This document shows positions 10,306-17,310 of a DNA stretch of 64,000 nt, in pieces. The notes beneath the pieces are model-generated. The model did not search any database. It was not told where the DNA came from and was given only the letters and a program-made list of their open reading frames with translations. Position numbers and translations under genes: made by a program. The stretch's first letter is position 1, and each line of letters opens with the position of its first letter. The stretch is taken from NCBI GenBank assembly GCA_020632715.1, contig JACKFA010000002.1, positions 248,001-312,000 of the forward strand. Reading direction: 5' to 3'. The DNA is from Deltaproteobacteria bacterium (GTDB lineage: Bacteria > Myxococcota_A > UBA9042 > PHBI01).

Positions 10306-12621
10306 TCAGAGCGACGCGCGCGCGGCGGCCGGCGCCTCGAGCCCCGGCGACACCGGCGGCGCCACGACCTCGGCGGCCCGCGTCGGCTGCCGGCGCGAGC
10401 GGCGCCACGCCGTCAGCGCGAAGAGCGCGAGCCCGACGACGCCCACCGAGAAGAGCACGTCGCCCGGCACCCGCAGCCAGCGCAGCGTCTGCATGACCGG
10501 CTCCTGCAGGAGGTCCGCCGAGCGCGCGTACCAGAGCCCCTTCGACACGCTCGCGCCGGCCTGGATGATGCCGACCGGGAGCAGCGAGAGCAGCACCATC
10601 GCGAGGAGCCCGAGGTTGAACGACCAGAACGAGAGCTTCAAGAGCCGGTCGCTCCAGGCGGAGCGGTCGACGAGCCCGCGCAGGCAGAAGAGCATGAGCC
10701 CGATGCCGAGCATGCCGTAGACGCCGAAGAGCGCGGTGTGGCCGTGGACCGACGTCGTGTTGAGCCCCTGCACGTAGTAGAGCGCGATCGGCGGGTTGAT
10801 GAGGAAGCCGAAGACGCCGGCGCCGAGCAGGTTCCAGAAGGCGACCGCCACGAAGAAGAGGATCGGCCAGCGGTAAGCGCGCACCCACGGCCGCGCCGAG
10901 GCGTGCTTGTAGGTCTCGTAGGCCTCGAAGCCGATGAGCACGAGCGGCACGATCTCGAGCGCCGAGAACACGGACCCGAGCGCCAGCACCGACACGGGCG
11001 TGCCCGTGAAGTAGAGGTGGTGCGCCGTGCCGATGATGCCGCCGCCGAGGAAGATGATGGTCGACCAGAGGACGGCGCGCGTGGCGCTCGCGGCGCGCAC
11101 GAGCCCGAGGCGCGAGAAGAGGAACGCGATGACCGCCGTCGCGAAGACCTCGAAGAAGCCCTCGACCCAGAGGTGCACCACCCACCAGCGCCAGTACTCG
11201 GCGACCGCGAGGTGCGTGCCGCGCCCCCACATGAGGCCGGCCCCGTAGAAGGCGCCGATGGCGATGGTCGACAGGAAGAGGAGGATCGTGATCTGGCGGT
11301 GCTGGTCGCGGCGGCGGAGGGCCGGCCACAGGGCGCGCCCGACCATGAAGAGCCAGATGAGGAGCCCGACGAAGAGGAAGAGCTGCCAGAAGCGCCCGAG
11401 GTCGACGTACTCGAAGCCCTGGTGGCCGAACCAGAACGTCGTCCCGAGGCTCATCTTCTGCTGCACGGACAGCCACTCGCCCGCCATCGAGCCGACGACG
11501 ATGACGAGGAGGCACACGTAGAGGACGTTCACGAGGAGCTTCTGGTGGCGCGGCTCGTGCCCCGACACGGCGGGCGCGATGTAGAGCCCCGTCGCGACCC
11601 AGGCGGTCGCGATCCAGAAGATCCCGAGCTGGGTGTGCCAGGTGCGGGCGACCGCGTAGGGGAGGATCCGGTCGAGCGGGATCCCGAAGAAGCCGCCGCC
11701 CTCGACGCCGTAGTGCGCCGTGACGGCGCCGAGCCCGACCTGCGCGAGGAAGAGCCCGAGCACGGTCCAGAAGTACTTGCGCGTGGCGCGCATCGACGGG
11801 GTCGGCGTGAGGCCGAGGAGCGGGTCGCGGTCGGGGATCTCGGGCGCCGGCTCCTCCTTCTTCTTCGCCGCCATGTGCCACGCGAGGGCGCCGATGCCCG
11901 CGAGGAGCACGACGATGCTCGCGATCGACCAGAGCACGCTCGCGCTCGTCGGGGCGTTCCCGATGAGCGGCTCGCCGGGCCAGTCGTTCGTGTAGCTGAT
12001 GGTCTCGCCGGGGCGGTTCGCGGCGCAGGCCCAGCTCGTCCAGAAGAAGAAGGCGCCGATGTCGGCGCGCCGCGTCGCGTCGGCGACCGCGTCCGTCGGG
12101 ATGGCGTAGGCGAGGCGCAGGTCGGCGAGCGCCGGGTCGTGGCCGAAGAGGCCGTCGTAGTGCGCGGCGACGGCGCGCACGGCGCGCGCGCGGTCGGCGG
12201 AGAGCACGATTGCGCCGGTGTCGGCGTCGTAGGTGTTGGTGCGGAGCTCGCCGCGGAGGCGCTCGCGGAGAGCCGCCTGCTGCTCGGCCGGGAGCGCCTC
12301 GTAGGAGGCGACGCCGCCCGCGCGCGCCCAGCCGTCGAGGAGGGCGACGGCCTCACGGTGGAGCCAGTCGGCGGACCAGTCGGGGGCCTGATAGGCGCCG
12401 TGGCCCCAGATGGAGCCGAGCTCCTGGCCGCCCATGGCCTGCCACGCCTCCTTCCCGGCCTGGATGGCGGCGCCGTCGAAGACGACGGAGCCGTCCGCGG
12501 CGACGACGCGCGCGGGCATCGGGGGGGCCTTGCGGTAGATCTCGCCGCCCATGAAGCCGAGCACCGTGAAGGAGCCGATCATCACGAGGGCGAGGCCGAT
12601 CCAGAGTCGTCTGTTGCTCAC
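10306..12621 (-). CDS. norB: Quinol-dependent nitric oxide reductase (qNOR)
   Basis: Predicted 771-residue inner-membrane enzyme reducing 2 NO to N2O with quinol electrons. The N-terminal part corresponds to the fused NorC-like region without a haem c motif, as expected in qNOR. The NorB core is complete: low-spin haem His near 329 (TWHTQLGIF), FeB ligands His483 (HLWVEGFFE, with Glu487/490) and His534-His535 (GTAHHLYFTG), and His626/His628 (HGHTALFG) for the haems. About 14 transmembrane helices are apparent. GTG 12621 (VSNRRLWIG) starts the first helix; the longer frame to 12960 is not credible. It lies 29 bases after ric in a NorR/sigma-54-type operon. Confidence 0.95.
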   Translation of the reverse strand: MSNRRLWIGLALVMIGSFTVLGFMGGEIYRKAPPMPARVVAADGSVVFDGAAIQAGKEAWQAMGGQELGSIWGHGAYQAPDWSADWLHREAVALLDGWARAGGVASYEALPAEQQAALRERLRGELRTNTYDADTGAIVLSADRARAVRAVAAHYDGLFGHDPALADLRLAYAIPTDAVADATRRADIGAFFFWTSWACAANRPGETISYTNDWPGEPLIGNAPTSASVLWSIASIVVLLAGIGALAWHMAAKKKEEPAPEIPDRDPLLGLTPTPSMRATRKYFWTVLGLFLAQVGLGAVTAHYGVEGGGFFGIPLDRILPYAVARTWHTQLGIFWIATAWVATGLYIAPAVSGHEPRHQKLLVNVLYVCLLVIVVGSMAGEWLSVQQKMSLGTTFWFGHQGFEYVDLGRFWQLFLFVGLLIWLFMVGRALWPALRRRDQHRQITILLFLSTIAIGAFYGAGLMWGRGTHLAVAEYWRWWVVHLWVEGFFEVFATAVIAFLFSRLGLVRAASATRAVLWSTIIFLGGGIIGTAHHLYFTGTPVSVLALGSVFSALEIVPLVLIGFEAYETYKHASARPWVRAYRWPILFFVAVAFWNLLGAGVFGFLINPPIALYYVQGLNTTSVHGHTALFGVYGMLGIGLMLFCLRGLVDRSAWSDRLLKLSFWSFNLGLLAMVLLSLLPVGIIQAGASVSKGLWYARSADLLQEPVMQTLRWLRVPGDVLFSVGVVGLALFALTAWRRSRRQPTRAAEVVAPPVSPGLEAPAAARASL

Positions 12622-12650
12622 GGTCCTGTGTCCGTGTGTGGGAGGTTCGC

Positions 12651-13325
12651 TCAGCGGGCGGCGAGCGCGCGCGGGAAGAGCACGTTGTTCTCGAGGTGCA
12701 TGTGCTGGCGGAGGTCCGCGTCGAGCGCCTCGAGGCCGAGCCAGAGCGCGCGCCAGGTGACGCAGGCGCCGGCGGGCGGCGTGAAGTCGTCGGTGAGCTC
12801 GTGGAGGCGGCGCAGATCGCGCGCGACCTCGTCGTGCTCGAGGTGCATGACGCGGATGGGGCCGCCAGCGCTGCGGCCGTTGCCGGCGACGATCCACGGG
12901 AAGAGGACGGCCTCCTCCTTCTTCATGTGCTCGGCGAGGTCGGCGAAGAGGCGCTCGCATAGGACGGCGAGCTCATGGAGGCGCACGGGGTCCTTGTCGC
13001 CGTGGACCGCCTCGACCTTCCGGGCCATCGCGAGCAGGCGCGGCAGCTCCTCGTCGAGCGGGCGGTGGTGGGCGGTGACGATGTGCGCGACGAGCTCGCC
13101 GAGAGGGCGCTCATCCCAGCGGGCGCCCTCGGCGAGCGGGTGCTCGAGGGTGATCTCGTCGAGGAGGTCGTCGGCGACGAGCCCGCGCTCGGCGCAGACG
13201 TCGGCGAGGCGGCGCTGGCCGCCGCAGCAGTAGTCGATGCCGTGGCGCATGAAGACGCGGCTCGCGGCGGGGACGCGCACCGCGAGGCGGGCGACGGTGT
13301 CCTGGGTGGTGAGGCGTTGGTTCAC
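12651..13325 (-). CDS. ric: Iron-sulfur cluster repair di-iron protein (RIC/YtfE/ScdA)
   Basis: Predicted 224-residue cytoplasmic protein. The N-terminal ScdA/DUF542 domain carries FMRHGIDYCCGG (residues about 22-33). The rest is a hemerythrin-like four-helix bundle with His/Glu ligands in HIVTAHHRPLDEE, HMKKEEAVLFPW, HLEHDEV and HMHLENNVLFP, which would bind a non-haem di-iron site. RIC proteins repair Fe-S clusters damaged by NO or peroxide. GTG 13325 is chosen because GGAG lies about 8 bases upstream and the DUF542 domain begins just after it. It is the first gene of the ric-qNOR-ywiC operon, directly behind a sigma-54 promoter. Confidence 0.93.
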   Translation of the reverse strand: MNQRLTTQDTVARLAVRVPAASRVFMRHGIDYCCGGQRRLADVCAERGLVADDLLDEITLEHPLAEGARWDERPLGELVAHIVTAHHRPLDEELPRLLAMARKVEAVHGDKDPVRLHELAVLCERLFADLAEHMKKEEAVLFPWIVAGNGRSAGGPIRVMHLEHDEVARDLRRLHELTDDFTPPAGACVTWRALWLGLEALDADLRQHMHLENNVLFPRALAAR

Positions 13326-13381
13326 GGGATGCTCCGAGGGCTGCGATCCGGCCCCCGGCGTGGGGGCGCGCCAGGACCCGG

Positions 13382-13397
13382 AGCACGCGGCGTGCCA
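13382..13397 (-). promoter_or_regulatory. Sigma-54 promoter of the ric-qNOR operon
   Basis: Read on the minus strand the sequence is TGGCACGCCGCGTGCT. It has the -24 GG and -12 GC dinucleotides separated by exactly 10 bases, matching the TGGCAC-N5-TTGCW consensus in all but one key base. The implied start site near 13371 leaves a leader of about 45 bases before ric. NorR-type sites lie about 45-115 bases upstream, as expected for an enhancer-dependent promoter. Confidence 0.8.
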
Positions 13398-13440
13398 GGG
13401 GTGGCTTCGTCGTGAGATCAGCGGGTTACGGGGTTGTTGT

Positions 13441-13499
13441 TGTCGAATTGACATCGGGGCGGTGTTGTCATAGTGACATCGGTCGTCGTCGCTTCGACA
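13441..13499. promoter_or_regulatory. Three NorR enhancer sites (GT-N7-AC)
   Basis: Three imperfect palindromes with the NorR core GT-N7-AC lie in the divergent ric/norR spacer: TGTCGAATTGACA (13441-13453), TGTCATAGTGACA (13466-13478) and CGTCGCTTCGACA (13487-13499). Centre spacings are 25 and 21 bases. Escherichia coli NorR likewise needs three such sites upstream of norVW. The third ends only 22 bases before the norR start, so NorR probably also autoregulates. Confidence 0.8.
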
Positions 13500-13521
13500 A
13501 CGACGCCCTGGAGCCACGCCC

Positions 13522-15069
13522 ATGCTCAGCGCCCTCGCCGACGTCGCGCTCGACCTCACGACCAGCCTCGACTCGTCCGCTCGCTACGAGCGCCTCGTGG
13601 CCGCCGTCCACCGCGTGGTCCCCTGCGACGCGGCGGCGCTCCTCCGGAACGAGGACGGCGCCCTCGTCGCCATCGCGACGGAGGGGCTCTCCCCCGAGGC
13701 CCTCGGGCGCCGCTTCGCGCTCGCCGACCACCCGCGCCTCGCCGCCATCGTCGCCTCGCGCGCGCCCGTGCGCTTCGCGGCGGACGATCCGCGCCCCGAT
13801 CCCTACGACGGCCTCGTCGCCGGCGCCCCCGACCTCCACCCGCACGTCCACGCCTGCATGGGGAGCTCCCTCTACGTCGGCGACGAGCTCGTGGGCGTCC
13901 TCACCGTCGACGCCCTCCGCCCCGACGCCTTCGGCGTCGTCGACGACGCCACCTTCGCCACCTTCGCCGCGCTCGCCGCCGCCGCGATGCGCACGGCTGG
14001 CCTCATCGACGCCCTCGAGCGCGCGGTCGAGCGCCGCGGCCGCGTGGCCGAGCACCTCGTCGCCGCGGCCCTCCAGCGCCACGGCGGCGAGCTCGTCGGG
14101 CCGAGCGAGGCCATGCAGGCGCTCCGCCGCGACGTCGGGCTCATCGCCCGCTCCGGGCTCACGGCCCTCGTCACCGGCGAGACGGGGGTCGGGAAGGAGC
14201 TCGTCGCGCGCACGCTCCACCGCGGCTCGGACCGCAAGGACGAGCCCCTCGTCTACGTGAACTGCGCCGCGCTCCCGGAGAGCGTCGCCGAGAGCGAGCT
14301 CTTCGGGCACGTCCGCGGCGCCTTCACGGGCGCCGTCGACGATCGCGCCGGCCGGTTCGACCTCGCCCACACGGGGACGCTCTTCCTCGACGAGGTCGGC
14401 GAGCTCCCCCTCGCCATCCAGGCGAAGCTCCTGCGCGCCCTCCAGTCCGGCGAGATCCAGCGCGTCGGCGCCGACCGCGAGCTGCGCGTCGACGTGCGCG
14501 TCATCGCCGCGACCAACCGCGACCTCGCGGCCGAGGTCGCCGCCGGCCGCTTCCGCGCCGACCTCTACCACCGGCTCGCGGTCTACCCGGTGCACGTCCC
14601 GCCGCTCCGCGACCGCGGCGACGACGTGGTCGTCCTCGCCGGCCTCTTCGCCGACCGCGCGCAGGTGCAGCTCGGCCTCGGCGCGGTGCGCCTCACGCAG
14701 GCGGCGCGCGACGCCCTCCGGCGCTACCCCTGGCCCGGCAACGTGCGCGAGCTCGAGCACGTCGTGACCCGCGCGGCCCTCCGCGCGTCGGGCGGGAGGG
14801 CGCGCGGTGAGGCCATCATCGAGCCGCGCCACCTCGCGCTCGAGGAGGCCCCCCTCGCCGCGGGCCCCGCGTCGGCCGCCGCGCCCGCCCCGCCGGCGGC
14901 CGCGGAGCTCGACGGGCGCACGCTCGCCGACGCGACGGACGCCTTCCAGCGCGACCTGGTCACGCGCACCGTGGCCGCGAGCGGCGGCAACTGGGCGGAG
15001 GCCGCGCGGCGGTTGGGCGTCGACCGCGCGAACCTGCACCGCACGGCGCGGCGGCTCGGCCTCAAGTGA
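13522..15069 (+). CDS. norR: NorR: NO-responsive sigma-54 transcription activator
   Basis: Predicted 515-residue activator. The N-terminal GAF domain (about 15-165) contains the NorR-type segment PDPYDGL, whose aspartates help ligate the non-haem iron that senses NO. The AAA+ domain has Walker A GETGVGKEL (from residue 219), the sigma-54-contacting GAFTGA loop (266-271), Walker B TLFLDEVGELP and the R-finger region. A Fis-type helix-turn-helix (GNWAEAARRLGVDRANLHR) ends the protein. ATG 13522 has GGAG about 8 bases upstream. It is divergent from ric-qNOR, which it should activate when NO binds. Confidence 0.95.
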   Translation: MLSALADVALDLTTSLDSSARYERLVAAVHRVVPCDAAALLRNEDGALVAIATEGLSPEALGRRFALADHPRLAAIVASRAPVRFAADDPRPDPYDGLVAGAPDLHPHVHACMGSSLYVGDELVGVLTVDALRPDAFGVVDDATFATFAALAAAAMRTAGLIDALERAVERRGRVAEHLVAAALQRHGGELVGPSEAMQALRRDVGLIARSGLTALVTGETGVGKELVARTLHRGSDRKDEPLVYVNCAALPESVAESELFGHVRGAFTGAVDDRAGRFDLAHTGTLFLDEVGELPLAIQAKLLRALQSGEIQRVGADRELRVDVRVIAATNRDLAAEVAAGRFRADLYHRLAVYPVHVPPLRDRGDDVVVLAGLFADRAQVQLGLGAVRLTQAARDALRRYPWPGNVRELEHVVTRAALRASGGRARGEAIIEPRHLALEEAPLAAGPASAAAPAPPAAAELDGRTLADATDAFQRDLVTRTVAASGGNWAEAARRLGVDRANLHRTARRLGLK

Positions 15070-15089
15070 CGCCGCCTGGCGCGCTCGGC

Positions 15090-15278
15090 AGGAGCCTGTA
15101 GCGCATAGATGCTTCGACGTCTTCGGGCGTTCTCGGGCGTCTCGGCGTTCCAAAACCGCTGCGGCGAACCTGCTGGTTCGCCTCGGGTTTTGGAACCGGC
15201 GACGCTCCGCGTCGCCTCGCCGATCCGCTCCGAGAACGCCTCGAATCCGCTCGAAGCCCTAATGCGCCACAGGCTCCT
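15090..15278. repeat. 189-bp imperfect palindrome between convergent genes
   Basis: The outer arm AGGAGCCTGTAGCGCAT pairs with ATGCGCCACAGGCTCCT with one mismatch. Moving inward the pairing continues through GCTTCGA/TCGAAGC, GGCGTTCTCGG/CCGAGAACGCC and GGTTCCAAAACC/GGTTTTGGAACC, with two-base fraying at the last, to a perfect GGCGAACC-TGCT-GGTTCGCC core. It fills the gap between the ends of norR and the next minus-strand gene. It may be a bidirectional termination or architecture element, or a decayed miniature repeat. No T-tract and no coding potential. Confidence 0.75.
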
Positions 15279-15648
15279 ACGGCCTCTTCGGCCCGAGCGT
15301 GAGCGTGAGGGTCTTCGTCTGGCTCGGGATGACGTGCACGCCGTGGTCGCCCGGGGCGAAGCCGTCGGGGTAGGTCCCCGTGAAGTAGCTGAGGTCGTCG
15401 ATGGTGACGGTCTCGATCTTCCCGGCGTGGCCGCTGTTCGTGTCGAACTCGACCCACACGGCGTGGCCGCAGCCGTCGTAGCGGAAGCCGCCCTCGTCCG
15501 GCCCGAGCTCGGTGACCTTCATCTCGCCGCAGGAGAACGCGACCTCGTCGCCGACCTTCACCTCGAGCGACGGCCCGCCGCCGCCGCCGCACCCGAGGAG
15601 CGCCAGCATCGGGGACATCGCCAGCGCGATCGCGCAGAACCTCGTCAT
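15277..15648 (-). CDS. Small lipoprotein of unknown function
   Basis: Predicted 123-residue lipoprotein: signal MTRFCAIALAMSPMLALLGC with lipobox ALLGC, Gly-rich linker, then a single beta-rich domain (VGDEVAFSCGEMKVTEL, GHAVWVEFDTNSG, TKTLTLTLGPKRP) with two further cysteines that could form a disulfide. I do not recognise the family. Its stop codon touches the last bases of the long palindrome between it and norR, so that palindrome probably forms in its 3' region. Confidence 0.65.
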   Translation of the reverse strand: MTRFCAIALAMSPMLALLGCGGGGGPSLEVKVGDEVAFSCGEMKVTELGPDEGGFRYDGCGHAVWVEFDTNSGHAGKIETVTIDDLSYFTGTYPDGFAPGDHGVHVIPSQTKTLTLTLGPKRP

Positions 15649-15776
15649 CTCCGCCTCCGATCAGTCGCGTCAGGTTCGCCGCCGAGGCTCGGCTGCGCCA
15701 GTTTTTCCGCCGTCGCCGCCCGCCGCCGGCACCCGGCGGGTTGAGCGGACGCCGTCCTGGGCGTAACGTCCGGGCC

Positions 15777-16661
15777 ATGGGCCGTCGCCGCGCCGAACAC
15801 GAAGACCGCGTGCGCTTCTGCGTCGCGCACCCCGTCGGAGATCTCCGCGAGGACGACGTCCGCCTCCTCCTCGGCGCGCTCACGCGCGGGCCGGAGGGGG
15901 AGCTCGACCTCAAGGATCCGCGCACGGGCGCGCGCCTCGTCGCCGCCGTCATCGAGCGCGCCGACAACGAGGCGAACACGGCGGAGCTCGTGCCGCTCGG
16001 CATCGAGGGCCCCTCGACCGGCTGGGCGGAGCTCATGGGCGAGGCCGTCGACAGCGCGATCTGCCTCGCGCGGACGGGCCCGCGCGAGCGCTTGCAGGTG
16101 CCGCTCCAGCCGCGCCTCCAGGCGCTCGCGCCGATCCTCGAGGCGCGCCGCCTGAAGTCGGCCTTCGCGAACTACACGATGACCACCGACGACGCGAGCT
16201 ACGACGAGACGCCCGTGCCGCGCGGGATGCGCTTCGACGACTGGAGCCCGCGCTACGCCCCGGACAAGGTCTACGCGCTCATCAAGCGCGCCTTCCAGGG
16301 GATCCCCGGGCTCATGCTGCTCCCGCAGGACCAGCTCAGGAAGCGCCTCGAGACGGCCTCGCCGCCGGCGCGTCTCCTGCTCGACGGCGACCGCATCATC
16401 GGCGTCGCGCGCCTGAAGCTCCTCGACGACGACGCGCCCACGGGCTTCGTGAACCTCATCGCGCGCGAGCCCGCGCTCCGCGGGAAGCGCCTGGGCGACC
16501 TGCTCCTCGGCGAGGCGAAGCGGGTCCTCGCGGCGAGCGGCGCGCGCCGCTTCGCGCTCGAGGTGGTGACGACGAACGTCGCCGCGCTCGCGCTCTACGA
16601 GCGGCACGGCTTCCGCGTGGCGAGCGTCGAGCACACCTACCAACGCCGCCTCGAGGAGTGA
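15777..16661 (+). CDS. GNAT-family acetyltransferase
   Basis: Predicted 294-residue protein with a C-terminal GNAT domain: PARLLLDGDRIIGVARLKL, an acetyl-CoA-loop region EPALRGKRLGDLLLGEAKR (R/QxxGxG/A type), ALEVVTTNVAALALYERHGF (motif B) and a final strand. Its N-terminal 150 residues may be a second degenerate GNAT repeat, as in mycothiol-synthase-like enzymes; that is inference. ATG 15777 is preferred over GTG/TTG starts upstream because the extra sequence is basic low complexity. The downstream NTF2-like gene begins 6 bases after the stop. Substrate unknown. Confidence 0.75.
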   Translation: MGRRRAEHEDRVRFCVAHPVGDLREDDVRLLLGALTRGPEGELDLKDPRTGARLVAAVIERADNEANTAELVPLGIEGPSTGWAELMGEAVDSAICLARTGPRERLQVPLQPRLQALAPILEARRLKSAFANYTMTTDDASYDETPVPRGMRFDDWSPRYAPDKVYALIKRAFQGIPGLMLLPQDQLRKRLETASPPARLLLDGDRIIGVARLKLLDDDAPTGFVNLIAREPALRGKRLGDLLLGEAKRVLAASGARRFALEVVTTNVAALALYERHGFRVASVEHTYQRRLEE

Positions 16662-16666
16662 CCGTC

Positions 16667-17083
16667 ATGCCGAGCCCCATGACCGGCGCCGACATCGTCC
16701 GCGCCTTCCACCACGCCATGCAGGCGCGCGACTGGCAGCGCGCCGCCACGTTCCTCGCGCCCGACGTCGTCATCGAGTGGCCGGCGACGTGCGAGCGCCT
16801 CGAGGGGGAGCGCTTCCTCGCGATGCAGCGCGACTACCCCGAGGGGTGGGAGATCACGGTGCTCGAGGTCGCCGGCGACGCGCGCGTCGCGAGCCGCGTG
16901 CGGGTCGATCAGGGCGACGTCTCCTACCTCTGCGCCGGGTTCTACGACGTCGATGGGGGCTTCATCACGCGCGGCGTCGAGCACTGGGTGACGGTGGGCG
17001 GCGACCCGGCGCCCGCGTGGCGCGAGGGCTACGCGAAGCGCCTGAAGCCGAGCGAGCTCGGCCTCGCGCTGGCGCCGCGCTGA
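16667..17083 (+). CDS. SnoaL-like (NTF2 superfamily) protein
   Basis: Predicted 138-residue cone-shaped alpha+beta-barrel protein: ADIVRAFHHAMQARDWQRAATFLAPDVVIEWP is the characteristic N-terminal helix pair and first strand, and FYDVDGGFITRGVEHWV the later strands. Such proteins act as small-molecule isomerases or cyclases, or as polyketide or stress accessory proteins; no catalytic residue can be assigned. ATG 16667 is selected because AGGAG lies 8 bases upstream, inside the end of the preceding GNAT gene, which implies a two-gene operon. Confidence 0.75.
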   Translation: MPSPMTGADIVRAFHHAMQARDWQRAATFLAPDVVIEWPATCERLEGERFLAMQRDYPEGWEITVLEVAGDARVASRVRVDQGDVSYLCAGFYDVDGGFITRGVEHWVTVGGDPAPAWREGYAKRLKPSELGLALAPR

Positions 17084-17137
17084 CAGCGCGCCCGCTCATC
17101 GGCGCCTGTCAGGCACCGAGCTGTCGCGAGAACCGCG

Positions 17138-17254
17138 TTTACCACGGAGACACGGAGGACACGGAGGGGCACGGAGAGCTCGGTCGTGCGATGGAAGCTG
17201 TCGCCTCCGCTCTCCCTCCCTCCTCCCTCCGTGTCTCCGTGTCTCCGTGGTTAC
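17138..17254. repeat. ACACGGAG repeat hairpin, copy 1
   Basis: The left arm (17140-17176) is a run of ACACGGAG-type units beginning ACCACGGAGACACGGAG. The right arm (17226-17252) is its inverted counterpart ending CTCCGTGTCTCCGTGGT. About 50 bases separate the arms. It lies between the convergent ends of the SnoaL-like gene and the lamin-tail lipoprotein gene. Two related copies occur at 47.2 and 49.6 kb. The rest of the 17084-17310 gap shows nothing. Confidence 0.85.
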
Positions 17255-17310
17255 CGAATGGAATCAGCGCGTTGGCTCCGCGTGCACCGCGTGACCGCGT
17301 CGCCGCCAGG

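Noticed and set aside
15105..15744. Plus-strand open frame across the long palindrome
   Set aside because: Half lies in the palindrome and the rest is antisense to the small lipoprotein. It has no ribosome-binding site or domain.
17140..17252. ORFs with TETRRHG-like peptides
   Set aside because: They are translations of the ACACGGAG repeat in various frames and recur at 47.2 and 49.6 kb. They are not genes.
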